From Rotaria sp. Silwood1 (lineage: Eukaryota > Rotifera > Eurotatoria > Philodinida > Philodinidae), in assembly GCA_905250075.1 (NCBI GenBank), contig CAJNOP010000037.1, forward strand, positions 1,096,993-1,160,992: a DNA stretch of 64,000 nt. Direction: 5' to 3'. Each line of letters begins with the position of its first letter. The stretch's first letter is position 1. The notes beneath the pieces were generated by a model, which saw nothing but the letters and a program-made list of their open reading frames with translations, did not search any database and was not told where the DNA came from. The position numbers and the translations under genes were made by a program. Below, one piece after another: positions 26,678-39,400 of this stretch.

Positions 26678-26863
26678 GTGTAGATGAATATGTGGGTATA
26701 AGTGAGGTTGTGGGTGTTAATGTGCTGAAATATAATCATAGTTAATAAATCCTCAATAAATAAATAAACCCCACAGAAAAGATAAATCCCTAAAAAAATA
26801 AATCCTGGGAGCCCCTGATGGATGTAGGTGTATTCATTTCAGCCACATCCACACCCATCCCAC
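26678..26863. repeat. Degenerate telomere-like tracts, inverted
   Basis: A G-rich tract (26678-26724, including TGTGGGTATAAGTGAGG and TTGTGGGTGTT) and a C-rich tract (26843-26862, CCACATCCACACCCATCCCA) face each other across about 120 bp. This is the loosest member of the telomere-like inverted set. Confidence 0.45.
26750..26817. mobile_element. Possible truncated DNA-transposon end
   Basis: Short AAATAAATCC(C) repeats lead into TGGGAGCCCCTG ending at 26817. Read outward this is CAGGGGCTCCCA, a form typical of terminal inverted repeats of several cut-and-paste transposon families. No partner end was found in the window, so this is at most a fragment. Confidence 0.3.
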
Positions 26864-28323
26864 GAGTAGGTACTTATTTACAGTAGAAAAAGATAAACAT
26901 AATCGCACTACAGAAAAACCATTCATATTTCATGGTTTCAATAGTTGAAGTAAAGCGATATCCTTGATCTAGGTCGCTGGTTGTGAAATTTCGGTGCTAT
27001 AAGAATGTCCCTACAGTAAGCATTTAATTAACTTTTAGTTGATAGTTGGATCAAGTCAGGACAATAATTTGAGAAGCAGAACCGCCATATTACACAGTGT
27101 GCTGTCTTAGTTTTTTATTTACTTGATAAAATGAAGCTACCGTGAAAAACATGTGCCATTCATTAAGAGAAATACAACTCAACCGCAAGTTTTCGAACCT
27201 GCTATTTCTCCATCTACAATTTTTGTGATTGTTGTTGTATTGCTAGAACAAAAACACATACAACACTTAGATTACAAATATATGTTACCTAATGACTCTG
27301 TTTCAAAGTATTTAGAAGAAAGAATAGTAAAAGTAATGGCAACATGGTAGGTATAATATAGAGAAGGCAACAAAAGAAATATTTTGCAAAAACCGTAAGT
27401 TGTCATTTTCTTCAAGTAATTTTATATATTACCTTGTTACCAGCATTGATGATTTAAGAATAACCATTTATTCGAACAGAAGAGTGCTTTATTCCTTACT
27501 CTATCACCTCACATGACAGAAATGATTAGTTATTGTACATAAATGATTTTTCTTTTACTTTGAATAGCATGTCTTACAAAATATGTTACATTATCATTGG
27601 TAAAAAGTCGAATAAAACGAGATTATATATATTGATTATAACTATCCTGACATCAAAGATATTTTCGTCTATGAATTTGTTTGACTGAAACATGGTTTAA
27701 GAAAAATTCTCTATGCATGCTAAATTACATTCCGTCATATCGAATAATAACGAATGCATGATAAGGGTAGTTTTGTAGAAATATGTGTATGTACATTATG
27801 TAACACTACTTAAATTAAGTGAATCATGGGTCATCTAACTGATGTTCAACGATTTTGTTTTAAGGTGTTCAAATAAGGAAAACCTGTTCATGCTTCTGCT
27901 TTTCTATTGATAATCTTTCAATCAATTTATAATTCTAATCATAACAATTTTAATTTTTCCGATCTATCGTTGTCGATTTGTACAGTTTTCTACTACCAAA
28001 AGTAATGAATAGATGTTATAAAATCGGAATGAATATGCTATTATAATCGTCACATATTCATTTAGTTACGCTGAATGATTCTAAGGTGTAGTTCTTTGTT
28101 AATCAGTATAATTATTTGTGATAAACAATTCTTCTGAAAGCCTGGTTCGCAGTTTCTACGCAATATATATATGTATTTCAGAAACAATATTGAAAATTTT
28201 ATATTTATCTAATTTTATTCGAATCGCGTTATTCGATGAGAAACGAGGATAAAAATACAAGAGAAAATAAGGCATCTTAAAAGGGAGTTTAAGTTTAAAA
28301 ATAAGAATTCATATAAAAAAAAA

Positions 28324-29378
28324 TCACATCGTCCATGAACGAACTAGTAAAAAAGAAATTAGTTCAACAACAATAAATAAATGAGCAGTAGACATTGAAA
28401 TAGTGTTTGCATGCGGTTCCATCGCAAGCCAATAAGAATCATTTGTATAGGATTTTATCCAATCTTTGTAAATAGCTACACGAGTATAAAGACCAGCATA
28501 GAATGGTCGTGCACATCCAATACCATTACTTACTAGACCAACTAATACCCATTGATTACTTGATGCAAACATCATCAATGGACCGCCAGAATCACCATCA
28601 CATGCATCTATAAAAAGTATGGCAACAAGTTAAATTATAATAACACAAAACAAGTAAAAAATTACCTTTGGTATGTCCAGGAACGCCAGCACAGAATTGT
28701 GTGTTTTTATCCTCTATCAATGATGCACAAGTTGGTGCTAGATAGGCTATTGTTTGCAAGGTAACCTGTTGAAGATTTGTTGACAAAGAACCACCTTCAG
28801 ACAGTCTACCCCATCCGACTACAACAACCTATGAAAAGAAATGGATTAATAACTATCGAAGAGAAGAAGAAACTTACAGTCGTATTAACCACTGGCCATT
28901 CATCTGATGCCAAGGTCAGTGAACTGACGAGTGGCATGCAAATTCTACTCACGTGATCATCACTCATATTAAGGGGAGAAGTAAGTTTTAATAGAGCAAT
29001 ATCATTGACATAATTGCTACTGTTATAATGGGGATGTAGAATAATCTCTGACACCGTTCGATTTTGAGTACCGAACAATCGATTATTCGATCCTGCATAA
29101 ATAATAACTGACGAAGCAAACCGATTATCTACACAATGTGCTGCTGTGATGACCCATGAATTTGACATTATTGATCCACCACATATGGGACCATCAGAAA
29201 TAAGAATTGATACAGCCCAACTCCAAGTTGATATGCCAGCGTCTTCTCCACCCACAATACGGCTAATTGAGACTGGATTCGATGAACATCCACAAGTGGC
29301 GCTTGAATTGCATGTATACACTACTTGATCAGTTGGTTGAACAATCATAAGTAATAATATAATCCAAAAGAATGTCAT
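28324..29378 (-). CDS. Secreted or membrane-tethered trypsin-like serine protease (S1 family)
   Basis: Three exons, 29378-28878, 28828-28666 and 28607-28324, sum to 948 nt (315 aa). Residues 1-20 form a signal peptide ([11 protein letters not shown]). A Cys-rich pro-segment leads to the activation site RIVGGEDAG. The catalytic triad is complete: His in VITAAHCVD, Asp in NDIALLKL, Ser in GDSGGPL. The S1-pocket position before GDSGGP reads DACDGDSGG, so an Asp at the pocket base suggests trypsin-like Lys/Arg preference. After the domain (VAIYKDWI) comes a tail with a hydrophobic C-terminus ([14 protein letters not shown]), compatible with a GPI signal or membrane anchor. The protein would act outside the cell. 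It is one of few intact genes in this part of the window. Confidence 0.92.
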
Positions 29379-31426
29379 GACCTTGATTTTGATTTATTTT
29401 ATCGCGTAACTGAATCTAGTCGTTGAAATGACAAATGTAAGTTTCATATAAATGAATATTAATAATAGAGTGATGTATCTACATATATATTCCGTTTTCT
29501 GTCTCATTCATACTTTTTTCTCTACACATCATAAGTACCGTCATGATTATTGAATTGCGTAGTTTCATACTAATGTAGTTATTCCTCACAGTTGTCAAGA
29601 GAAACCATAAGGAATAAAATAAACTCTTTTATTCATTTTATCCTAATTGGTTCTTTTCAATCTGATGATGCATTCATAAAAGAACTAAAAAAAATAATGT
29701 CTCGATCAATTATACAACTCAGCTTTCGTCAACATAGAGTATTTGGGTTATTTTTTTAAGTATTCAATTGTAAACTTACTTCGATTACGAAAACAATCTC
29801 GGTTCAAAATGAAGCTTAGAAGCACTTTATATATGTGTTTTGCAAATTATAACAAACAAGAGCTTTACAAAAATATTTATTTGGGCTTCATTGGCAATTA
29901 TTTGAAAAAGTGGGTAAGAGATGCGAAAAATATACTGAGTTTATTAGATTAATCTCTAAATATTGTGGCTTTTTTTGATCAATTGTCTTCTGAAGTATTC
30001 TCGAAAACTATAACTGACTTTTTTTTTTTATGAACAATATATTTCTTATGTAAAGTGTATACTTTTGTTTATACGACAGTGAGATTTTCATATCGTTTAT
30101 AAAAATGAAGTATTGACAGTGTTTGCATCGCAGATGTGAAGAAAATAAATTGAGATCATCGTTACGAAGTTCACAGGATGATCGAGATAAGGTCCATGCT
30201 TACATTGATTAGAATTACAATGTTTTTATGTCAGTTTTGTTTCAGTAAAATAGATATGTGAACACCATATCATTTTTTTACAGGTATTATTTGTATGTTT
30301 CTTCGACGATTAATTTTCATTTCACAGATTCCATATTAGTTAAAGATAAACATCTAAGCATGCTAAAGAAAAGATGATGTTTAGTTAATAATTTCATTTA
30401 TATTTATATTAAAATAATAAATACTTGAATTTGATACTGCGTAGAATTGAAACCATATTATCGATAAATTCATCTACTTTATAATTTGTTAGCAACTGAA
30501 ACGAGTGACGTATATAAATTTTTTTCACAAATATACTTTGAAATACGTGAATCATGGAAAAATGAAGTTTAGAAGTTCACATAAATAAAGGATAAGAAAA
30601 TGATGATGCTTAGTAATTTCAGATAGTTTATAACGAAAGAGTGCGAAAGTAGCAGCAATATCATTTTGTAATCATCAGTTCAATAGTTAGGAATAATACT
30701 GTTCAAGACACAGATTATGATGAAAGATAGTAAAAAATTGATTGACCAGTTCTTTTTTCAATAATTTTAAGCTTGTATACTCGAGCTCGCTTTCAAAACT
30801 ATCCATAATTTTGCATACTGTTTGAAAGCAACAAACAACGGCCATATCTGATAGCTATGCCATTTTTTTTTCTGAGTGAAATTGTTGAGAGCAAGTTTAC
30901 GTACTCCTGTCAAAATAATCATCAAGTGTTGGTAAAAAGAATCATGCTTTAGTTTTGTCTATTCGTCTACACTGTTTCATCTCTTCATTCGAAGTATATT
31001 TCATTTTTTAAAACAGTGCAACAAAATTGTGCTACTTGAGCTAAATTTATCTCGTACATGTTTTATTAAAGAACAAATTCAAATTTGGATTCTCGTTCAA
31101 AGAGAAACGTTAATTTTGGTCTGTAAAGATAAAGTGGGATAATTCAAAATTTGAAATGTATCATTCAGTTGATGGGTAAATGACTTTTTTCGTGTTATAT
31201 ATAAACATCTCACGTATTTATTTCGGAGAAATCAAACAAATACAAACGATTAGAACATGATATTTCTTCCTGAAAGTTTGTAAAAATATGAGCGAAAAAA
31301 AGAATATGAATCAGTTTTGAAGCTATTTACAATAACCGATTAATGATGATTCAACAAATCGACATCTTTTGGCTAGTTTCCATTATCCAAAAAAGATTCT
31401 TTTGGACTACCCACGAAAAAAAATTT
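29379..31426. other. Non-coding A+T-rich interval
   Basis: Promoter side of the protease gene and unremarkable A+T-rich sequence. Short frames such as 29743-29952 show no family resemblance. Confidence 0.55.
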
Positions 31427-31526
31427 GGGTGTGGCTATGGGTGTGGGGTGTGAGTACGGGCATGGCAGATACACCCACACCCACTCACACTCACACCCAC
31501 ACCCACACCCACCCACACCCACACCC
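31427..31526. repeat. Inverted telomere-like hairpin 2
   Basis: G-rich arm 31427-31460 (GGGTGTGGCTATGGGTGTGG and on), 10-bp spacer, C-rich arm 31471-31526 with nine or so CCCACA-type units. The C-arm is longer than the G-arm. Confidence 0.9.
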
Positions 31527-32555
31527 TTTGTTGCATGATGATGATGAAAAACTATTATAACTTGTATGTTGTAGTTGTGAGGGGTAAGTCATATTTTAAT
31601 AGTTTATATGATAGAGAATAGAATATATCAAATATGAAATCGTTACTTTTTATTTCATGGTATTAATATTCTACATCTATAATAGTACAAATGAACTACT
31701 TAGTAGTTTGTTTCAATGAGACTTTATCCAAGGAATCAAATGACATTTTTCATACGATGTATTATGATATTCTCTAGAAGATCATAATGACAAAAACTTC
31801 ATTTTCATTCATAGTAAGACAATAGTTCTATAGAAATCTTAACTTTGTTTAAGTTTTTTAATGAATTTGTCTTACTGCAAAAATCATGCTTATTTTCGTC
31901 TAATCTGCAACTTAGATTGAATCATATGTATTGTTCTTTGAAATAAAATCAAGTTCTTCCTATTGACTTTCTAAACAGAACTCATCCATTAGTAATTTTA
32001 AGCATCATATGTTCAATCTTTAACAAGCAACATAATTGACATTTCCTATATAATTTTAGTGGGCAAATTATTTTGCTACAAAATGAGTTTATTTGATTTA
32101 TTCTTCATTGGTATATGATAGTTTTACATTAATCTTTGTACAACATGTTGGTCCAATTTTCAATTATTTATAGATATCATCGGAGAGAATGATAAACAAT
32201 CAGCTATATTAAAAATGACATGCTCTTTTTTTCTAAATATTTTATTTATGATGAACTCTTCGAGAGTAAATATTTCATGAGATCAATAATAACAACTATA
32301 AAGATTGTATTTTCTAACTTATTGCTGTGTTTCGATTAAAAGTAATTGAGACTAAGCTATAAAGAAATACTTTGATACACTAGTTTCTAGAGTATATTTT
32401 ACTTAAAAAAATATCTAAATTGGTTCTCTTTTTACATATTACTACGAAAACTCATTATTCTACATAACGAATGAATGAGTTAACATTGTTTTTTTTTATT
32501 CGAATGTATTAATCTTGAATTACTGAATAGAAAAAGAACATAAAAACAATCAAAA
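31527..32555. other. Non-coding A+T-rich interval
   Basis: Nothing recognised between the telomere-like hairpin and the GNAT relic. Confidence 0.5.
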
Positions 32556-33098
32556 ATGACAAATGATTTTATGGATCATGTTGAAATAAGAAATGTCAAA
32601 TATGAAGAACTTGAACAATTTTAGAATATACAACAAGAATATTTAGATAATTGGACATTCACCTATTTACAAAATCAATTTAATCAATATTCATCACTAT
32701 TTGTAGCTGCTTTTATTAATGATACTATGTGTGGTGTTGCCTATGGATGTGAATATGACGAAATAACAATTCTATTGCAAGGTATTTGTGTATTATATAA
32801 ATATTGGAGACATGAAATAGGAAGTGGATTATTAAAATTTTTTGAAACAAAAGTCAATAAAACAAAAATTACAGTGAGAGTAGCTTCTGATAATGTCATA
32901 GAAAAGTTTTATCTTAAAAATAAATATAAACCAAATCAATTTCTTATTCGAATTAAACATAATCAAACAAATGAAACAATCATATTATATATTGAAACAT
33001 TAGAATATAATAATGAATTAAAAGATAATATTAAAAAACTCTTTCATTCATATGAAACAATTTATATTATGGAAAAGATAATTTCATCCAATGTGTAA
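32556..33098 (+). pseudogene. GNAT-family N-acetyltransferase with one nonsense codon
   Basis: From the ATG at 32556 a single frame encodes 180 codons interrupted only by TAG at 32622-32624. The GNAT pattern is visible: N-terminal VEIRNVKYEELEQF, central LFVAAFINDTMCGVAYG, the acetyl-CoA region ICVLYKYWRHEIGSGLLKFFE (V..x..R..G.G..L type, with R/H-x-x-G-x-G modified), and VRVASDNVIEKFYLKNKYK. The stop falls where relatives have Leu/Ile, consistent with TTG to TAG. The bases tttTAG before the downstream part resemble an acceptor, so an unseen 5' exon could bypass the stop, but the N-terminal strand is encoded in frame before it, favouring a disabled gene. Substrate is unknown. Confidence 0.65.
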
Positions 33099-33272
33099 TC
33101 AATCATAAAGAGAAAAGTCTATTAACGTAAACTATGCAAAATAAAATTGTGAAATACTTATAGTCTGCGAAATATGCTTCAGTTTAGGACTTCCGATGTA
33201 CTCATAGGTTCGTGATGAAAGATGGTTTATATTATACATGGCAGTGAACTTGGAAAGGCAGCCAAAGATATA

Positions 33273-33420
33273 CAGGGTGGTCCAAAAGTTACCGGCCAGT
33301 CTTAAATTGCGAATAACTTTTGATAGGAACAAGATCTAGACCTACGGTTTTCACCATTCGAAAGAGTGATGTTTGCACCATCGATCTATATAATATTCAC
33401 TAAGACGAAAGATCTCAGGG
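33273..33420. mobile_element. Possible transposon end (CAGGGTGGTCCAAAAGTT)
   Basis: The sequence from 33273 begins CAGGGTGGTCCAAAAGTTA, a form common at the termini of cut-and-paste transposons. It leads into 150 bp of moderately G+C-rich non-coding sequence. No complementary end was located. Confidence 0.3.
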
Positions 33421-33429
33421 CGAACTCAC

Positions 33430-33650
33430 CCTGCCGGATCCTATCGGATCCGTGATTATCCGACACTTTCCGACAGTCGGATCCGATGGGATTCCGACAA
33501 TCGGAAACCTTTATTATCCGTTAATTTCCGACGTCGGATTCTGTCGGACTCCGGCGACAAGATCCGATGGTCAGAAATTGTCGTATTCGATGAAAACCGA
33601 TGACATCCGATAGGTGAAAATCGTCGGATCCGATGAAATCCGATGACATG
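33430..33650. repeat. Array of degenerate palindromic TCGGATCCGA motifs
   Basis: About 220 bp made largely of variants of TCGGATCCGATG and TCCGACAATCGGAA, each itself nearly palindromic, repeated with irregular spacing. It abuts telomere-like hairpin 3. Short degenerate satellite or transposon subterminal repeats are both possible. Confidence 0.7.
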
Positions 33651-33653
33651 AAA

Positions 33654-33696
33654 GGGTGTGGGTGTGGTTGAAAACGACACCTGCACCCACACCCAC
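33654..33696. repeat. Inverted telomere-like hairpin 3
   Basis: G-arm GGGTGTGGGTGTGGTTG at 33654-33670, 13-bp spacer, C-arm CACCCACACCCAC at 33684-33696. It sits exactly between the palindromic array on the left and the tandem repeat on the right. Confidence 0.9.
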
Positions 33697-33697
33697 G

Positions 33698-34076
33698 CTT
33701 GGAACACGTTCCTAGTCGAATATGGGAAGGTTTTAGTGACCATACGCATAGTGATAAGGTACTATTTTGGGATTTTCTCACCAGCTGTTTGAATTACGAT
33801 TGATCCAAGATCGTCATTAGATAGAGCTCGTCGAGTTGTACTTGGAACCGGACTGGAACACTTGGAACACGCTCCTGGACGAATAAGGGAAGGTTTTAGT
33901 AAGTAAGTTTGCCTTTTCCATAGAAAAAGAGCAGTATTTTGGATTTTTCTCACGTTTGGTTTGGGCTATGGAAAATCCAACGTTGTCATTAGATAGAGCT
34001 CGTCGAGTTGTACTTGGAACCGGATTGGAACACTTGGAACACGTTACTGGACGAATATGGGAAGGTTTTACTCGAA
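33698..34076. repeat. Tandem repeat, three copies with about 165-bp period
   Basis: CTTGGAACACG starts at 33698, 33861 and 34033, each followed by a close variant of CTGGACGAATATGGGAAGG. The last two copies are also preceded by a shared 60-bp block (GTCATTAGATAGAGCTCGTC, then GAGTTGTACTTGGAACCGG). It is not coding in any consistent frame. Confidence 0.85.
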
Positions 34077-34099
34077 TATGGTGCTATCTTCACCTACGT

Positions 34100-36350
34100 G
34101 TCCATTGCTCTGTATATATGTTTCTGTTCCTCTACCAGTAAAATAATGTCAAATATCTCCATTTTCACCTGCTTCATAATAGATTTTAGCAGATTGTTTA
34201 AAAAGAGCAGATATTTTTCTTACTCCTGAAGAATTTATTATTTCTTTTTCGTCAGTATCTGAATTGTAAACAGTTATTTTTCTTCTTTTACGATCTGCTA
34301 ACATTTTTATATCAGCTATACCTAAAGCTCTATCTTTATCTTTTGCTTCTCTCAAATAACTTGCAGTAATTTGTTTTGGATTTCTAATATTATTTTGTAG
34401 ATCTTCTCTTTTCGCTCGATCTTGTTGTTATTTTTTTGAATCTTGATTTATTGGAGATTGTTCAACAGCAATTTGACTTTCTGCATAATTTTGTCTATTT
34501 TGATTCGATTGTTTCAATATACTAGCTGGATTTTTTTTCCATTACATTGTGAATCAACCATTGTCGTTATTCCTTGTACAATGGTTTTTCCAATCTGTTT
34601 TAATGTTCCATTAATAGCTTGTCTTACTACTGTATCTAATTCTTTTGTTAATTTAGTTGATATATCTATTCTCTAATGATTCTATTCAATTGTTCTGCTC
34701 TTGTTTCGACAAGGTTCTGATTAATGTTTTTTCTATAAATATTCTGATTTTCTTTGGTAGTACCTTCAATAATATCTTTTAAAGTATTATAAAGACATGT
34801 TCGAACTGTAAGACAGATTGAACTACAGTCCACAACTTATTAATGATATCTATTGCTTTAAGAGTAGTAGCAGCTATTTTAACGTATTTTGAATTTGATT
34901 TTTTTAGACCATCAGCAAATAGATGATAACTATTTCTTAAAGAAGAGACAACTCGTGTTCGAATATTATCAAATTGTTGAGGTAATAAAATATCTTTTCC
35001 TAATGTTTTTTCTAATATGTTTTTTCAATTCTTCAAAAGATTTTTCGAACTCATCTTCATTTTTACTTTGAAGATAAAGAGGTTTCTATTTTATTATTTA
35101 TTAAACCGATTATTCCCTTTAATAAATTTTCTTCTATTTTACTAACAATCTTTTGTATAACATTTTCTTGAATCTGTTCCATAATTTTATCCGTCAAAAA
35201 CTTTCCAATTCCAGCAGTCAACATAGAGAGACCGAAGCTAATTGCTTTTTGTATTGCCCATTCTTTCCAACTAAAAATACCTGATATTAAAGCATTGCCT
35301 ATCTGAGTCAAACCAAAGGCTACTAAAACAGCTCCAGCAATGACTTGAACAAGTCCTATCATTGCAACGGCAAAAGCATTCCAATCCCACCAAGATTTAT
35401 CTTCTTCAATAATCAAAAATTTATTAAGATTAAAACGTTCAAAAAAATCTTAATTCACTTGGAACATTTTCTTGATCTTGAAGATTTATAAAATCTTTTA
35501 AATTAGCTTTTAAATCTTTTTTAAATGAACGAATATCTCCTTGTAAAGACAAAATTTTCGACCAAATTAATTCTTTATCATTTTCAAATTGAATATTTTT
35601 TAAAATTCTTTCAATATTTCTTTTAATATCTACATATTTATATTTAGCAAGTCCACCAGACTTTAAAATATTTTTTTCTTTTAGATAAATTCGAATATTA
35701 TTTCCTTCTTCTTCTTTAATAGTAAATGGTAAATCTGTTTGATAAAAATATTGATTTTGTTGACTAATATTATCTTTTAATTCTATTAAAAATGTTTTAA
35801 GATCTTTTGTTTCATGACCATTATCATTAAATTTAATTTTCGCATAGTTTTCTTTCTATTGATTGTTCAAATAGAGAAATATTAACTTGTTATGGATCTA
35901 TTTTATCTTCTAAATCTTTCCAAGCATTTTCATATATCCGTGATAATTCTTTTTCTATTCTATTTATATTTAAAATTTGCCATAATTCTTCACTATAACA
36001 AACAATATCGTCGAAATCTTTTTTTTTTCAAAATAAGATTTACTATTTAATAAACTAATTAATGGATCGGCAATCGAAGGATCAAGATCATTCCGAATTA
36101 TCTTTTCTATTTTATCTCGTTCTTGTGAATTATTTCGAAATATTTTTCTTATTGTATCTCTTTGAATAATTTCAAATTGAACTAAAACTGAATATAATTC
36201 TTTTCCTTTATCTTGTTCTTCACGAATTAAATTTTGTTCATCTTTTGGATGTAAAATAAAATGAAATAGTTCTATTGTATCTCCAACAGCTTCTAATTTT
36301 CCTGTTATTTGATCTTGATAAAAATTTTCTTTTGAAGAAATTTTTTTGAA
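34100..36350 (-). pseudogene. Relic of a large protein with a hydrophobic segment and an OTU-like C-terminus
   Basis: Minus-strand coding similarity runs from 36350 down to about 34100 but is broken by several frame slips (for example the T-run near 35440 and slips near 35860 and 35000) and stops. Recognisable parts in order: a helical region (SIADPLISLLNSK), LKTFLIELKDNISQQNQYFY, a hydrophobic stretch around 35380-35210 (WWDWNAF, VIAGAVLVAFGLTQIG, SWKEWAIQKAISFGLS), and a C-terminal part with IADIKMLADRKRRKITVY and GENGDI-stop-HY. The last stop replaces the Gly of a GHY motif seen at the end of OTU-type cysteine proteases. Large OTU-containing proteins with such hydrophobic segments occur in arthropods, rotifers and their endosymbionts, some toxin-like; that link is inference. 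The 5' end is cut by a telomere-like hairpin at 36351. Confidence 0.55.
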
Positions 36351-36404
36351 GGGTATGGGTGTGTGAATGTGGGTAGGGGTCTTCTCTTTATCTACACCCA
36401 CACC
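36351..36404. repeat. Inverted telomere-like hairpin 4, at the broken 5' end of the OTU-like relic
   Basis: G-arm 36351-36380 (GGGTATGGGTGTGTGAATGT and on), 13-bp spacer, C-arm ACACCCACACC at 36394-36404. Coding similarity of the minus-strand relic stops at the hairpin. Confidence 0.85.
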
Positions 36405-39400
36405 AAAATTTGAACTTAGCTCTACACTATTAGAGAACCTAAAGAGAAATCTCTGATCAAAATGCACTTTTTCCTGGAAACGAACTTTCTTCAAAATAAA
36501 AGGCAAAGCAACCAGACTATTTAATTTAAATTGATTACAATAGCTGATTTTCCACATTAATCGTTTGAATAAGAAAACAATTATTAATGCCTTCATTCAA
36601 TTTACTGATTTAATCAAATAAATAACAGACACAACAGATATACAAAGAGGTTAATACAAAAAAAAATCATATTGGATTTCTTCATATGAAAATACTGGCA
36701 AAGAGTTCGTTTGTCTTGATATTAAAATTCAAAAATTATTTTTCTCTTATGCAACCATGATCATATGATGCCTGATCTGGTGTACCTAATCATACTAATT
36801 GAATCTTGCGATCAGGAGTTCATATGAGTAAGATTTCTGGACTAATGATTATTTGAATTGAACTGAGGTCATTTGAAAAAAGAAACATAAATTAAATTTG
36901 AATAAATATTAGAACATAAAGAAAATTGTTTATGAATCTTATCAAAAGACTCATTGTTTAATACGTTACAATCGGGAGAAGTTACTTGATATTTTAAACA
37001 AAAAACTTTACACAAATATTCTTTAAGCATCAACATCAATCTGAATTCTATCATATATATCGAATATAAATATGTCAATAAGTCTTTTATTATAAGCCTT
37101 TTTATTGATAGAAACTTCTCATAAAAGTAACGAGAAGGATATCATTTCATAGGGGGACATTTGCAATTTTCTTTAAATATCATTTAGATCAAATTTTTCT
37201 TCTACTTTTCAAAGATTCACTTATACTTCTTAACATATGGTTCTTACGAAAATTCTTTTTCACGCATAGAACGTTAACACATCGTTATCAAAATTTTTTC
37301 ATTGAAAGTCTAATGAGAAAAGAAATATATGGTTGATTAATTAATTGATTTATTATTATTGAGATTTCTTTTACAAAATCAAATATTTGATCTATATATA
37401 ATTTGTTTTCTAAAAAAAGCAGAGACACTTTTGAGTCAACGAAATTAACATACTTCGAGTATAACAAAATGTTTTCATATTATTGTCAACATATAACAAA
37501 CTAATTGAAATTATAAGAATTAAATAAATAAATATAAAGCATAAATAAAGATACCTCATATTCAGATCAATTTTATTAACTAATAATCTTAGTAATTTCC
37601 TTTTATACATTATATTATTATTTCTTTAGTTCAATTATGCATTGTAGCAAGCTCTCTTTAAATGAAATGTCTTGCTTGTACATTTTCTCATCTATTATTT
37701 ACTCATGTTTGTTCACTTTTTTGGAAAGAAAAACAAAATAAATATCACAATAAAAGTGTCTCTTTTACAAACACTCGATAACTACATCAGTTCATTGCAT
37801 AACGAAATCGGCAAAAAAATACCAATTGAACAATGTCTATATTGATGGGAGAATTGAATAGTTTTTTATGACTATATTAAGTAATGAAGACCCTTCAATT
37901 TATTCTTTGTTATATCAATTACGGAAATTAAGACAAATCTAATAAAAAATATTCTAGTCTAGCTATGTATATACCTACTTAATTAATACTTTTTCTAATT
38001 GTCTTTATAAAATTATGGAAAACGGATATATGTCCGAATATGCCTGTATTATTTTCAAAAACATCAAAACTTAACAAGAAAAATACCCAAATAAGTTGTT
38101 GAGTATGTTTTCTTTTTTATGAAACTTCATAACATCCTCATTCAATCGAAACAAACAATATACCAACAATAATCTGACGAAAGATTTGAATAAACTAAAT
38201 ACTATGAAAACAAAAGGAAGTTCTTTTATCTGTTGAATAATTTCTGTAAGAGAGAAAAAAATCATATGAAATACACAAATACATCTACAATGGTCTATTA
38301 CTATCATGAAATCATTAGATTGACAAGTTTATTTTTTACTTAGATTTGTTTTTATTGTCTATGAAATGGCAATCTATAAAAACACAGAATATACTTCATT
38401 TAATTCTAAGCATATCATATAATTTCATAGACAGTGATTTTTTCAGTAACTAGAAACAATTATCTATTTCATTGATCAATACTCATGAATATTTAAACAA
38501 ACTGAATAGATTTGATCAATAAAAGCATTTAGTTTTTGGAATTTTCAATGAACAAAACAATTCTGTTTTTTCTTATATTTCTCAATTTTCATGATTCAAT
38601 TGATATGATCAAATAACCAATTTCACTTGCGCCTTGTGACAAGCGATACATTGTTCAGGTGGCAAGAAAAAATTGTCACAAAATGAAGTAAGACCACGAC
38701 ATTCCTCTTGTCTTTACGCATTACATTAGATTACGTTCAAAAGAAAGTGAAATGTGTAAAAATGATAGTGCTTATAAAATCTAAACTCAATTCATTCTTT
38801 CTACTAACATATTATCGTATGCAGTTTAGTATAAAAAACTATTCCCAAAAGCTAGAAATAGTATCGTTTTTGTCTCACTGTTTTCTATTCATAATCAGTA
38901 AAATGAGTAATTTTTTTGCCTGTAGATAGACGTGGAAAACAAAAAAAAACAACAATAATATATACTGAATAATCAGCTCTATATTTTGGGAGGAATTCAT
39001 GACTACTGGTGCATGTCCCTCAACATTCTTTTTTTTATATATCCACAATCACGAAATGATTTATATTCATCACTATTTCTCTGAATTTGTGAATGCAATT
39101 GAATACATATAAAAGTCAGTAATACAGGTTATTGATAGTTTGTTGTGATATTTACAGAACGTGCTTATCGAAAAGATTTATTTTATACAGTTATCCTTCA
39201 TAATAAGTGAATGATAGTTACTCCTTTATTACATTTATTGTCTACTCATAATTGATACATATGACCAAGAAAATTTAATTTTATCTTATGGCAAATTTTG
39301 ATGATTATACCCATGTCAATATCTCAACTATTCTTAAAATGAAGATCACATTTTCTACAAAGTTAATATGTTCAATGAATCAGGCTTTGTAATCGAACGA

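Larger units (their letters stand above)
26366..28323. other. Non-coding interval with repeat debris
   Basis: Two kilobases without a supported gene. Its first 500 bp contain the hairpin, telomere-like tracts and transposon-like end listed separately; the rest (26870-28320) is plain A+T-rich sequence, the 3' flank of the protease gene. Confidence 0.6.

Noticed and set aside
31369..31560. A 63-codon plus-strand frame rich in Thr-His-Pro
   Set aside because: It is the translation of the CCCACA arm of a telomere-like hairpin; the same holds for frames at 62184-62591 and 56594-56809.
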